64,000 bases of DNA. It comes from Pirellulales bacterium. Lineage in GTDB: Bacteria > Planctomycetota > Planctomycetia > Pirellulales > PALSA-1355. The DNA lies in assembly GCA_022844125.1 (NCBI GenBank), contig JALHMI010000008.1, forward strand, positions 124,001-188,000, read 5' to 3'. Each line of letters opens with the position of its first letter. The stretch's first letter is position 1. The notes under the pieces were generated by a model, which had not been told where the DNA came from, made no database searches, and saw nothing but the letters and a program-made list of their open reading frames with translations. Position numbers and translations under genes: made by a program. Below are positions 9,856 through 22,188 of the stretch, in pieces.

Positions 9856-10395
9856 CTACTCTTTCTTCTCCGCGTCTTTCGCGGCGCTGTCTTTTGCTTC
9901 CACCGGCTCCGGTTTCAGGTCCGGCACTTCCTGACCCTTGGGCACGATCTTGCCCCACATTTCGCCGCCATGCGTTTTTCCGCTCCATGTGCCGGCATAG
10001 GAGTCGCCATAGAACAGCACCCGAGCCGAGTAAGTGCCCAAGCCCGGGAAAGCGACGTTCGTAACCGTGATCACCGGCGTGTCGCCCGCCCATTTCACCG
10101 GCAGCGCGATTGGGAGCTTGACGTCCTTGTCGCCGTACTGAATCCGTGTTTCGAACTGCCAGAAGCCGCTGGGCAGTTTCTTAACGACGCCCAGCGTGTA
10201 GCGATCCTGCGCGAGCGGCTTGCCGTCGTTCATGTCGCTGACCGTGAACTGGCCAACGAGCGTCGCGCCGGTGAGCTTCTCGGCGAACTGCTTTTCGAGT
10301 TCTTCCTGGTTCGGCGCCGCTTCGGCCGCCTCTTGCGCTGGGGCAATTGTCGAGACCAAGAGCATCAAAGCCGCCATCGTAATCAATCGCGTCAT
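9856..10395 (-). CDS. Secreted hypothetical protein
   Basis: 179 residues with an N-terminal signal peptide (about 1-20, ending APAQEA). The rest is soluble, beta-rich, with segments like GQFTVSDMNDGKPLAQDRYTLG and TYSARVLFYGDSYAGTW, and a charged Lys/Glu/Ala tail. GGAGG lies about 10 nt before the start. I recall similar planctomycete proteins annotated only as hypothetical. It is followed by the 79-residue gene. Likely exported to the periplasm; function unknown. Confidence 0.75.
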   Translation of the reverse strand: MTRLITMAALMLLVSTIAPAQEAAEAAPNQEELEKQFAEKLTGATLVGQFTVSDMNDGKPLAQDRYTLGVVKKLPSGFWQFETRIQYGDKDVKLPIALPVKWAGDTPVITVTNVAFPGLGTYSARVLFYGDSYAGTWSGKTHGGEMWGKIVPKGQEVPDLKPEPVEAKDSAAKDAEKKE

Positions 10396-10436
10396 GTCAG
10401 TCGTCCTCCGCAGTTAGTCAATTTTCTGGGCCAACA

Positions 10437-14006
<3,570 letters not shown>

Positions 14007-14014
14007 AGTCTTTT

Positions 14015-14043
14015 CTCTGGGTGCCACTAAGTGGCACCCAGAG
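14015..14043. terminator. Hairpin between convergent genes
   Basis: Perfect 13-bp stem (arms 14015-14027 and 14031-14043, CTCTGGGTGCCAC) with a 3-nt loop, located between the aguA stop and the DUF1080 gene stop. There is no T tract after it in either direction, so it may be a weak terminator, an mRNA-stabilising hairpin, or a dispersed palindrome. Confidence 0.6.
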
Positions 14044-14057
14044 CGAGCGCAATTCAG

Positions 14058-16448
14058 CTACTTCACATAGAACAGTGCCAATCGACCGCCAAGTTTTTCG
14101 CCCTTGGCTTTCAGCGAGAGCGACTTTCCGAAGCTGACCGGCTCGAGCACGAGGAATCGCCAGCCGAGCGCGTCACGATGTCCGGCGAGCGCGGTGTAGT
14201 AGTTCTCGCCCTCACCTGGCCGGCCCCAGAGCGGATCGAGATCGTCCATCGCCCAACCGTCGACCGGCTGTCCGTCGACCTCGAGACCTGCCAGTCCCGT
14301 CGTTGCACCCTCGGGCTGTTCGTAGCTGAGTGCCACCCAACGGCCTGCGCCACCCGTGGCCAGCAGCGGTTTATCCGCGGCGCCGGCCGGTTCGTAGATA
14401 CCCCGCAGCCGAGCCCGCCCTGCATAGTCCGCGCGGTTGGCGTCGGTGGCGCGATCGACGCTCATCGAGAAGCCCACGCCGTCGATCTTTTCTGCGCCTC
14501 GATTGCGAGCGGCCACGACCAGCCCATTGCCGTACGGCATCGCGAGCAGGTTGGCAAAACCGCCCTGCTGGGTCTGGACCATCGTATTGAATTCGCGCGA
14601 CTTCTCGCCGCCGAATGCAGGGAATAAGAACCTCGCCGGCGCGGCAATTGCCGGAATCGACTCGCCATCTACGGTAACTTCGATCCACAGGTTGTCGTTC
14701 GCCAGCGTCTCGGCACTGGCGTTTAGTCGCAGCCAGTTCACCAGGCCCGCACCGTCCAGCCTGGCCAGCTCCACGGTCGTGCCAGGCTCGATTGTGCGCG
14801 GCTCGACGTTGATTCTCTCATAGATTTCCGCTTCGCGGAGCTTTCCGCCTTGCACGCCTTGATGGCGATAGGAGATCGACTCCAGCAGGCCGCGTGGAAT
14901 TCCCGGCCGCTCGACCGCGTAGCTCTCCACGACCAAATCTTGGGGGAACGTCACGTAGTTCAATTGATAGCGGACATCCAGCGGTTCGCTTACGACGACC
15001 TTCAGGCTCTTGGCGTACGGCAGACACATCAGCGTGGGATGCTGTTCGTGGGCCACGCCAGGCACGTGCTCAAACAGGTGTTCGGCAGCGCAGTCAATCC
15101 GCGGTGTTTCTTCACCGTCGAAATAGAACTTCAACCGGCCGCCGGGGAATTCCTGCCAACAGCGAACCAGGGCGCCCGGCCCGGTCAGCTCGGCCAACAC
15201 GTGCTCGCCCCCCTTGGGCGTCGTAATGCTGACTGTGCCCGAAGTGATTCCATCCTCACGGGACAGCCGCTCGGTGTTCATCAGCCGGTCGAGCACGGCG
15301 AACGCGCCGAGTTCCTTCGAAGGCGCGTACCATGCGTCGAGTCCCATGCCTTCCGGCGCTTCGTGAACGTAGATCTCGCGGAAGCGCACCCGGCCGCCAT
15401 GATCCTGCAGGCCGAGCCAGCCCTTGAGGTGCCGGTGCTTCACTTCCGGCAGCTGTGACGTGTTCGCGTGCTGCACTAGCTGGCCGTTCACCCACGCGCT
15501 GATCATCCGGCCGTCGGCCTTGATCACCACCCGGTTCCACTCGCCGGACTTGTCGGCCCGGGTGAGCGGAGGCAGGTTGCCATAGATCGACATCGTGCTG
15601 TCTTTGACCAGGCCCGGTCGATCGAGGATCTGCAGCTCCATGCCATCGCCCGAGGGCCAACCTCCCTGTGCGGTGCGAATTGCCACGCCGGAGTTGCCGC
15701 CTTTGGAGATCGTGTATTCGAACGACCAGGTGAAGTTCGCATATTCCTCGTTCGTTCGCAGGTAGTGCAGCCCGGTGTGAACCGGCAGCGGCAGAATGTG
15801 CCCATCCTCGACCTTCCAGTTGCCTTTGTCGTTGTTCACATGCCAGCCCACCAGATCACGGCCGTTGAACAGCGAGTTTCCGCGAGGCTCTTCGAGCGTG
15901 AGATTCGTCAGCGAGGCTTCGCCCGCAGGTACAGCGAGCGAGAGCCCGAACCGCCGATTGCGATCGATCTCGACTTCGCTGATCACGCGGCCGTCGACGA
16001 TCACGCTGAGCTGGCTGCCGAAGCGGCGAATCTCGGTCTTGTGTGGGGCTTCGGCGCTGGCGGCTTCGAGCTTTGATCCGGCGGAAAGCGTCTTGTCGCC
16101 GTCGCGAATCGCGCCGCAGCCGTCACCTTCGGCGAGTGTGATCGAAAGGCCCGGACCGTTGGGCACGTCCGGCAGGCCGATCGTCCACGCGCCGCCGCCA
16201 CGCACGTTCCAGTCGAGTCGCAAGGCGAAGTCGCCGATCGTCCAGCCGCTCAACAGCGGCGTCGACTGCGCGTTTCCGGTCAAGCGGCCGTCGCTGATGA
16301 TCCAGTGCGCGGACGCTTGCGAACCATGCTCCCAACCGGCCAGGCTGTCAGGCATCAGCAGGTGATTGCCGGCCGATTCGGCTCGAGCAATCGAGGCCGC
16401 GAATGTGAGCAAGCAGGTGATTAGACAGGTTCGCCGCAGCATGTTCAT
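14058..16448 (-). CDS. Secreted DUF1080 (3-keto-disaccharide hydrolase) - DUF2961 fusion
   Basis: 796 residues with a signal peptide (1-23). Residues about 30-185 form a first LamG-like region; about 190-365 form a typical DUF1080 domain (SLFNGRDLVGWHVNN..., NSGVAIR, WNRVVIKADG, QDHGGRVRFREIYV), the family of 3-keto-disaccharide hydrolases. From about 375 to the end it has DUF2961 features (LDRLMN, ELTGPGALVRCW, RLKFYFDGEETPRID), related to GH172. A secreted sugar-cleaving role is likely, but both catalytic assignments are family-level inference. The gene follows aroE on the same strand by 73 bp. Confidence 0.82.
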   Translation of the reverse strand: MNMLRRTCLITCLLTFAASIARAESAGNHLLMPDSLAGWEHGSQASAHWIISDGRLTGNAQSTPLLSGWTIGDFALRLDWNVRGGGAWTIGLPDVPNGPGLSITLAEGDGCGAIRDGDKTLSAGSKLEAASAEAPHKTEIRRFGSQLSVIVDGRVISEVEIDRNRRFGLSLAVPAGEASLTNLTLEEPRGNSLFNGRDLVGWHVNNDKGNWKVEDGHILPLPVHTGLHYLRTNEEYANFTWSFEYTISKGGNSGVAIRTAQGGWPSGDGMELQILDRPGLVKDSTMSIYGNLPPLTRADKSGEWNRVVIKADGRMISAWVNGQLVQHANTSQLPEVKHRHLKGWLGLQDHGGRVRFREIYVHEAPEGMGLDAWYAPSKELGAFAVLDRLMNTERLSREDGITSGTVSITTPKGGEHVLAELTGPGALVRCWQEFPGGRLKFYFDGEETPRIDCAAEHLFEHVPGVAHEQHPTLMCLPYAKSLKVVVSEPLDVRYQLNYVTFPQDLVVESYAVERPGIPRGLLESISYRHQGVQGGKLREAEIYERINVEPRTIEPGTTVELARLDGAGLVNWLRLNASAETLANDNLWIEVTVDGESIPAIAAPARFLFPAFGGEKSREFNTMVQTQQGGFANLLAMPYGNGLVVAARNRGAEKIDGVGFSMSVDRATDANRADYAGRARLRGIYEPAGAADKPLLATGGAGRWVALSYEQPEGATTGLAGLEVDGQPVDGWAMDDLDPLWGRPGEGENYYTALAGHRDALGWRFLVLEPVSFGKSLSLKAKGEKLGGRLALFYVK

Positions 16449-16521
16449 TCCCGAGTATCCTTCGAGTCTTCATCCGCCGCGCTGAATAGTCACCAGCGGG
16501 GCAAAGTTACGCATCAGTGTG

Positions 16522-17370
16522 TTAGAAACCCAAAAACTCTTCGAGCGCTTCGCGCATCACGTTTGGATCGGCGTCTTTGCCCGTCCAGATGTGAAACCCG
16601 ATCACGGCCTGATTCACCAGCATGCCCAACCCGTCGAGCGTCTGGCAGCCGCGGGCCTTCGCGTCGCGCAAGAGCCGCGTCTCCGGCGGATTGAAGATGA
16701 CGTCCGCCACGATCATGTCGGACTCCAGCGTATCGACGGCCAGCGGCACTTGCGCCCCGCCGTCACCCAGGCCGATTGACGTGGCGTTGATGATTACCTC
16801 GGTTTCGGGCGAAACCTTGTAATCGCCTTCCCAGCGGACGAACTGGGTTGGGACCTTCACCTGGTCGTTAATCAGTGCGGCCAGTTCCTGTCCGCGCGAT
16901 TCATTGCGATTGACGATGGTCATCGCAGCCGCGCCCGCCAGCGCCACTTCGACGGCGATCGCTCGGGCCGCGCCCCCAGCGCCCAGGATGACGACGTTCT
17001 TACCCGCCGGATCGCAAAGTTCCTTGAGCGATTGGACGAAACCCTTGCCGTCGGTGTTCTCGCCCACCAGTTGGTCGCCGACGCGGTTGACGCAGTTCAC
17101 GGCGCCCATCAGCGTAGCGGCTTCGCTGGTCCGGTCGAGATACTGGATCACCTCGACCTTGTGGGGAATGGTCAGGTTGCAGCCACGAAAGCCCATCGCC
17201 CGCATGCCGCGAATCGCGTCGCCGAGATTCCCCGGTGCGACTTCCAGCGTCAGGTAGCGCCAATCGAGCCCCACCTGAGCAAAGGCCTTCTCCATCATGT
17301 ACTGCGTCGGGTTGCCGGCCACGGGCTGGCCAAACACGGCGACGATTTCTTGAATCGCGGGATGAGTCAC
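16522..17370 (-). CDS. aroE: Shikimate dehydrogenase
   Basis: 282 residues, GTG start. Reduces 3-dehydroshikimate to shikimate with NADPH. The substrate-binding motif CNLTIPHKVEV gives the catalytic Lys71, and ENTDG gives the paired Asp107. The nucleotide loop VILGAGGAARAI (about 127-138) and NRNESR fit an NADP-specific Rossmann domain; the C-terminal GLGMLVNQA is also conserved. Normal length. Preceded by a PEP-CTERM gene (151 bp) and followed by the DUF1080 gene; no other aromatic biosynthesis gene is in the window. Confidence 0.95.
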   Translation of the reverse strand: MTHPAIQEIVAVFGQPVAGNPTQYMMEKAFAQVGLDWRYLTLEVAPGNLGDAIRGMRAMGFRGCNLTIPHKVEVIQYLDRTSEAATLMGAVNCVNRVGDQLVGENTDGKGFVQSLKELCDPAGKNVVILGAGGAARAIAVEVALAGAAAMTIVNRNESRGQELAALINDQVKVPTQFVRWEGDYKVSPETEVIINATSIGLGDGGAQVPLAVDTLESDMIVADVIFNPPETRLLRDAKARGCQTLDGLGMLVNQAVIGFHIWTGKDADPNVMREALEEFLGF

Positions 17371-17521
17371 GGCGGACAGGATCCTCAGGGCGGGGGTGCG
17401 CTGGGTAGCCGGCAGCGCAGAGTGTGACCGGCGGCGAGTCTATCTTGATCGACCGCGCAGACGATTGCAACGCCCACGGCCACTTGCCAGGCGATGCAGT
17501 CTCCCGCGAATTGCCGGCTTT

Positions 17522-18166
17522 TCAACGGCTTGGACGACGTCGCCAGGCGATCGCCGCCGCTGCCGCACCAAGGACGACCAGCACCAGCGAGCTTGGCTCT
17601 GGCACCGGCAGCACGGTTACGTTCGGCAGCGCCCAATATTGAGAGTGCATGCCCGGTCCATAGGCTTTCATGGCCACGGTATAGGTGCCCGGCGTGTACA
17701 GGTCCCAAGTCGGTCCCACATACAGCGAGGGCGGAATCGACATCGAGTTAAAGCTCGTCGTCAGCGGCCCAAAATACACCGCGTCGGTCACTGTGTCCTG
17801 GTCGAAGTCCAGGTCAATGTGTCCCCACGTGCCCGGGGGCGCGGCGTTCATCAGGATGTAGTCGAAATTCGCATTGCTGCCGGCCGTAATCGAAAGGGCC
17901 GGTGCGATACCCAGGAAGGGATCGCCCAGATTGGGTACCGACGTGGTCGGCGTGGGATCGATGGCATCGCCAATCTGATCGGTGTCCATGTCTTCCTGAA
18001 ACGGATTTGAGGTGCCCGGTGCGTTGTCCAAGAGGTCGACAACGCCGTCACCGTCGCTGTCGACGGTCATCTGCTGCGAGACCGGCACAATGGTCGACGC
18101 CTGCGCTGCGACAGAAGAAAGGGTTACGCAGCCGATCGAGAAAGCGACCAGAAAAGTTCGGTTCAT
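17522..18166 (-). CDS. PEP-CTERM protein with calcium-type Asp repeats
   Basis: 214 residues. Signal peptide 1-23, then DSDGDGVVDLLDNAPG and DMDTDQIGDAIDP, which match thrombospondin type 3 / calcium-binding Asp-rich repeats. The C-terminus carries the PEP-CTERM tripartite signal: VPEPSS, a hydrophobic helix (LVLVVLGAAAAAIAW) and a basic tail RRRPSR. The protein is therefore exported and processed at the surface by an exosortase-type enzyme not present here. It is on the same strand as the riboswitch-led cluster, but follows a methyltransferase, so shared control is uncertain. Confidence 0.88.
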   Translation of the reverse strand: MNRTFLVAFSIGCVTLSSVAAQASTIVPVSQQMTVDSDGDGVVDLLDNAPGTSNPFQEDMDTDQIGDAIDPTPTTSVPNLGDPFLGIAPALSITAGSNANFDYILMNAAPPGTWGHIDLDFDQDTVTDAVYFGPLTTSFNSMSIPPSLYVGPTWDLYTPGTYTVAMKAYGPGMHSQYWALPNVTVLPVPEPSSLVLVVLGAAAAAIAWRRRPSR

Positions 18167-18263
18167 GAGCGACTCGCCTTACAGGAAGAGCAAAGTGAGA
18201 TTGAGGTGCGCCACAGCGCAACATGCTAGTTGCTGGTTTCTCACCGTGCAATGCTCATGAAAA

Positions 18264-19064
18264 CTACGGCAACCAGACGGCCGATTTTCGGGTAGTTTCC
18301 CCTGCCATTCCGGTTCGCCGGGCCTTGATCCGCACGTACGGCGCCACGTAACCACTGCGATGGGCGAAGGTGCCTGTTGCTGCCGTTGGCTCGGCATGTA
18401 CCGGCTCCACCAGATCCTCAATCACGAAGCCCGCGCGGCACATCCCACCCAAGAGTTCCTCCCAGCGATGCAGAAACTCGAGCGTGCCCGCTTCGCGATG
18501 CGAGCTCCCTTCGACCGGTGGCAGTGGGCCCGTGCGATAATACGGCTCGCTGAGCTCATAGCCGTGCGAGCTCGGCTCGACGTTCGCCTGCAAACTGGTG
18601 GGCGTTTTATGCTGACTGATGTAGAGCCCACCGGCTGCAAGTACGCGGGCCACCTCGGCAAAGACCTTGCGCACGTCCGGCACATAGCAGGTGCTCACCG
18701 GATGGATTACCAGGTCGAAGCTGGCCAGTGCAAGTGCCGAGAGATCATCCATCGAAGCTTCGACGGTGCGCACAGCGAGTCCGCGCTCGGCGGCAACCTC
18801 GCGATCGATGGCGAGCATCTCGCCGCTGATGTCGACCACGGTCACCACGCCGCCGGCCGCGGCGTACAGCGCGCTTTGCCGGCCACCACCGGCCGCCAGG
18901 CAGAGCACGCGCTGCCCGCGAATGCTGCCGCCGAGCCAGCCCGTGGGATCGACCGCGGCCAGCGGATTTTGAAACTCCTCATCCGGCGCGGGCTTGGCGA
19001 ACCGCGCACCCTTCTGTGCGCGCTTGTCCCAGGCCTGGCGGTTGTGTTCGTGCGCGGAGCTCAT
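18264..19064 (-). CDS. Class I SAM-dependent methyltransferase
   Basis: 266 residues. Motif I is VLCLAAGGGRQSALYAAAG, motif II VVDISGEML, motif IV FDLVIHPVSTCYVPDV, followed by VLAAGGLYISQHK, all typical of the Methyltransf_11/25 families. The N-terminus NRQAWDKRAQKGARFAKP is reminiscent of small-molecule methyltransferases. Substrate unknown. It lies 47 bp after the PEP-CTERM surface protein on the same strand and so may be the fourth gene of the riboswitch-led transcript. Confidence 0.88.
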   Translation of the reverse strand: MSSAHEHNRQAWDKRAQKGARFAKPAPDEEFQNPLAAVDPTGWLGGSIRGQRVLCLAAGGGRQSALYAAAGGVVTVVDISGEMLAIDREVAAERGLAVRTVEASMDDLSALALASFDLVIHPVSTCYVPDVRKVFAEVARVLAAGGLYISQHKTPTSLQANVEPSSHGYELSEPYYRTGPLPPVEGSSHREAGTLEFLHRWEELLGGMCRAGFVIEDLVEPVHAEPTAATGTFAHRSGYVAPYVRIKARRTGMAGETTRKSAVWLP

Positions 19065-19111
19065 GCGGATGATTGAACGCCGCGCAAGGGGCCGTTGTCA
19101 ACCGGATACCG

Positions 19112-19942
19112 TCAATCGATTGTGGCCGAGCGTCGCTGCTTCTGCCGGATCACGAGCATTCCCACCGCACCCACAACTACCAGCACCACGGCCCCCGGTT
19201 CCGGCACCACGTTGATCACACCCACCGCATCCAGATCGAACCCGCCCGAGGCGAACGCCGTCGGATAGGGATCGTTCACCACGTTGCCGAGCGAGTCGAC
19301 CGATCCGAGTGTGAGCGAACCAATGATGTCGATGATTCGCACGAAGTTGATCTCCGCCGGGTTCACCGCCGGAGAAAGCCCCGCGATCGCAGCCAGGTCG
19401 AACGGCGTGCCGAAGCCCGCGAGATACTTGCCGGCCAGGTTGTCGACGTTCGTCGGATCGACCGGGTCGAAGCTGTCGACCTGGGTAGCAACGGACGTCA
19501 GTGAGATGGCTGGAAACCGCACGAAGTCCAAGCCGTTGGTGCTCACCTCGACGAAAGCCAGCTCGAGGAACTCATCCGCGAAGCCATTTTCGAAAACGGC
19601 AAAGTCGTAGCCCGGTCCGTTGGTGATCGCTTGTGCGAACGAAAGCGTGATCTGGCCGCCGTCACCCAGGCTGACGATCGGCCCGCCATTGGCCGAAGTG
19701 GCATCCGCCGGGCCCAGTGCATTTTCGCCGGCTCCGAAGCTGGCGAGCGCTCCAGCCGGATTGGCGATATTCTGCGGCCCCCGCACCAGGTTCTGAAAAC
19801 CGGTCGCCCAACCGACGAACGCCGGATCACCCGCCGCGATGGCCGTCGAACCCGGCTGTCCTGCTGCCGGAGCGAACGGCCCCGCCGCGGCAACTCCTGA
19901 ACTCAACATCGCTACCAACACACCCAACGCGCGCATCTTCAT
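19112..19942 (-). CDS. PEP-CTERM cell surface protein (riboswitch-linked)
   Basis: 276 residues: signal peptide (1-20), a beta-rich body and a C-terminal VPEPGAVVLVVVGAVGMLVIRQKQRR, which is the PEP-CTERM signal. The body has ALGPADATS, VSLGDGGQITLSF, DFAVFENGF, ELAFVEVSTNGLDFVRFP and YLAGFGTPFDLA, a pattern I recognise from a surface protein family often found beside cobalamin riboswitches and TonB-dependent receptors in Bacteroidetes; that association is from memory and should be checked. It follows the propeller-like gene by 53 bp. Likely displayed on the cell surface, ligand-binding role inferred. Confidence 0.85.
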   Translation of the reverse strand: MKMRALGVLVAMLSSGVAAAGPFAPAAGQPGSTAIAAGDPAFVGWATGFQNLVRGPQNIANPAGALASFGAGENALGPADATSANGGPIVSLGDGGQITLSFAQAITNGPGYDFAVFENGFADEFLELAFVEVSTNGLDFVRFPAISLTSVATQVDSFDPVDPTNVDNLAGKYLAGFGTPFDLAAIAGLSPAVNPAEINFVRIIDIIGSLTLGSVDSLGNVVNDPYPTAFASGGFDLDAVGVINVVPEPGAVVLVVVGAVGMLVIRQKQRRSATID

Positions 19943-19995
19943 CGCAGAAGTCCTCTCTGTTGAAAAAAATGAATCGAATCAGAATCGCGGGCGGC

Positions 19996-21018
19996 TTAAC
20001 CGCGCCGCTTCTTTCGCGCTGCCACCAGCGCCACCGCGCCGGCCAGCATCAGGGCCCAGGTTCCCGGCTCGGGCACATGGAACATCGACGCGGGATATAG
20101 CCCCTGCCAGTTACCGCCAAAAGTGGTCACCAGCACTAGGTCGTTCACCGGATCGTAATCCAGGTTGGTGAACCCGCCGTTGTCGTAAGTATTCACGTTG
20201 CCGTTCTGATCGAAGATCGTAAAACCGTTTGGGCCGCCCACGAACAGCACGCCGCGAGCATCGAAGAACATGCCAGCGCCGCTGTTGTTGTCGAGCGAGT
20301 TGAACAGCTCTCCGCTGGTCCACTCGAGCGGCGTGCTGGCGGCGAAGGCATCTTCCAGCGCCGCCTGTTCGAACCGTCGCAACTGACCGCGCTGCGGGCC
20401 AAATCCGATACCGACGTACAGCCGGCCCAGCGAGTCGATTGTCATCGCCGAGCTTGCACCGGGAATGCTGTTGATGAGCGGATCGTTCGCGCCGGTTGCT
20501 GCGTTGAACACCGAGACGCTGCTGGCCGTGAACGAGGCGTTCCCCTGATCGACGAAGTACAGGTCGTTGCTCACGCCGACATTTGCTGCCAGGAACCGAT
20601 CTTGATACGGCACGTTGCCCGCCGCAAGATTGCTGTCGCCACCCGCCGCGGGAAGCGTGAAGATCTGCCCCGAGTGCACGCCACCCAGAAATCCGCCCGC
20701 GCCGTTGCCGGCCAGCAGCATGCTGCCGTCGCGCGAGAAGGCCAAGGGGCCCGCATCGGCGCTACCGGAGCCGACGTTGCCGATTGCCGTGAAACTGCTC
20801 GAGAGCGGCGCGTCTTGCTTGAGAATCTGCGCTCCGTTCCAGACGTACATCAGCCCATCGCTGGGGCCGAACGCCGCGGACACCGCGAACGAGTTCGCGC
20901 TCGGCAGCGGCAGAGTAACGCTCATCGGTGGTGCCGGCAGATTCTCGGCAGTCGCGGGAGCCGCCCAGCTCGTCAACAGTACGATCGCACCCAGCACACC
21001 GGTCAGCACACGTGTCAT
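19996..21018 (-). CDS. Beta-propeller-like PEP-CTERM surface protein (riboswitch-linked)
   Basis: 340 residues. Signal peptide 1-24, then repeated blade-like segments of about 40-50 residues with the pattern hydrophobic-D-G-xLYV/LFVG (GPSDGLMYVWNG, FSRDGSMLLAGNG, DSLGRLYVGIGFG, DARGVLFVGG), which suggests a six- or seven-bladed propeller. Ends FHVPEPGTWALMLAGAVALVAARKKRRG, a PEP-CTERM signal. GAGG lies about 10 nt before ATG 21018. It sits second behind the cobalamin riboswitch, which is where BtuG-type B12-binding propellers are found in Bacteroidetes. Binding of B12 is an inference. Confidence 0.85.
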   Translation of the reverse strand: MTRVLTGVLGAIVLLTSWAAPATAENLPAPPMSVTLPLPSANSFAVSAAFGPSDGLMYVWNGAQILKQDAPLSSSFTAIGNVGSGSADAGPLAFSRDGSMLLAGNGAGGFLGGVHSGQIFTLPAAGGDSNLAAGNVPYQDRFLAANVGVSNDLYFVDQGNASFTASSVSVFNAATGANDPLINSIPGASSAMTIDSLGRLYVGIGFGPQRGQLRRFEQAALEDAFAASTPLEWTSGELFNSLDNNSGAGMFFDARGVLFVGGPNGFTIFDQNGNVNTYDNGGFTNLDYDPVNDLVLVTTFGGNWQGLYPASMFHVPEPGTWALMLAGAVALVAARKKRRG

Positions 21019-21092
21019 CTTATGAGTTCCTCAAGAGTTGTCGTTATTGATTGAGTTGTGATAGTTGTTCAGAGGGTGGTTCTGTTCGTCAC

Positions 21093-21992
21093 TCAGCGCT
21101 CGCCTGGCGTCGCGCCAACTTCGTCTCCGTTACGCGTGCACATGGCCGCGATGATTTCCAGCTCCGTCTCCTCGTCCGTGAAGCGCATCGATCCATCGCA
21201 GAACAACAGGTTCACGCCGCGCGGATGATCGCACCAGATTTCATTGTCCGCCCAGCGATACTGCGGGAGCGACTGGTCATTGATCGGGCCGCTGGTGTCG
21301 AAGATATTTTCACCGTTGGCCCATTCGCCGGCGTAGCTCGCGCCGCGGCCCGTGTCTTCCGAGACGAGCAACGTGTGCGAGGTGCCGTCGGTGATTTGGC
21401 GAATCGCGATCGGCTTCTCGTACACGAGCACTCCGTTCATGTACGGCTTACCGAGCCCGCTGAAGCCGAAGTTCCCGCCGTAGTCGGAAAAGGCCAGGTC
21501 GTCTCCCGGGTTCCACGCGCCGTTGTTGTTCACGTCGCCGGTCGTGGGCCCTTTGCGGTCGGAGGCGAGGAAGGCCGTGCTGGGGCAGAGCAGCGTCGCG
21601 ATGACGGTTGAGCCGGCGCGACGGTTCTCGATCTTGTTGTAGCCCTTGGTTAGATCGAACTGCTCATAGACTGCGTTCTCTTCGATGAACGGCAGCAGGC
21701 ACACGATCCACGAGAGCTGCTTGCCCTGCGGATTCGCGCCGGTGCGGCGATCGATGAGCCCCGGCGGAAACGAGCCGGCGTTATCGTGGTAATTGATCAG
21801 GCCGACGCCGATCTGCCGCAGGTTGTTCGCACACTGGCTACGGCGGCCTGCCTCGCGCGAGGCCTGCACCGCCGGCAGCAGAATCGCCACCAGCACGCCG
21901 ACGATCGCGATCACGACCAGCAGCTCCACGAGCGTGAAGCCGTGCGAGGCCAGCGTGCGGCGGCGAGGAATAGGCGAGCTCAAGGCGAACAA
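21093..21992 (-). CDS. DUF1559 pseudopilin-like protein downstream of a cobalamin riboswitch
   Basis: About 300 residues. The type IV pilin-like N-terminus HGFTLVELLVVIAIVGVLVAILLPAV, cut by a prepilin peptidase before F, and NNLRQIGVGLINYHDNAGSFPPG plus NLLFCDGSMRF near the end are the signatures of the DUF1559 family, highly expanded in planctomycetes. No ATG lies in a suitable place: TTG 21992 gives a 17-residue leader, and further TTG codons lie at 21983 and 22085. It is the first gene after the riboswitch, with about 200 nt between. The role in planctomycetes is unknown; a fibre or secretion scaffold is plausible. Confidence 0.88.
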   Translation of the reverse strand: MFALSSPIPRRRTLASHGFTLVELLVVIAIVGVLVAILLPAVQASREAGRRSQCANNLRQIGVGLINYHDNAGSFPPGLIDRRTGANPQGKQLSWIVCLLPFIEENAVYEQFDLTKGYNKIENRRAGSTVIATLLCPSTAFLASDRKGPTTGDVNNNGAWNPGDDLAFSDYGGNFGFSGLGKPYMNGVLVYEKPIAIRQITDGTSHTLLVSEDTGRGASYAGEWANGENIFDTSGPINDQSLPQYRWADNEIWCDHPRGVNLLFCDGSMRFTDEETELEIIAAMCTRNGDEVGATPGER

Positions 21993-22188
21993 TCGGCGCG
22001 TTCCGTCAGCGCATGCCGCGATCGCGAACAGGTTCGGCCGGAGAGCGCGTCTGCGCGCACGAGGTGCGCAGACACGAGCGGCCAAACCGCACGATGGTTA
22101 CGGGCACGAGCCGACGATTAGCGGCGTCCTAAAGAAACCTACAAAACGTTCGAGAACCTTCGTCCCTCGCGAAGGCGCCCTCGGTACA

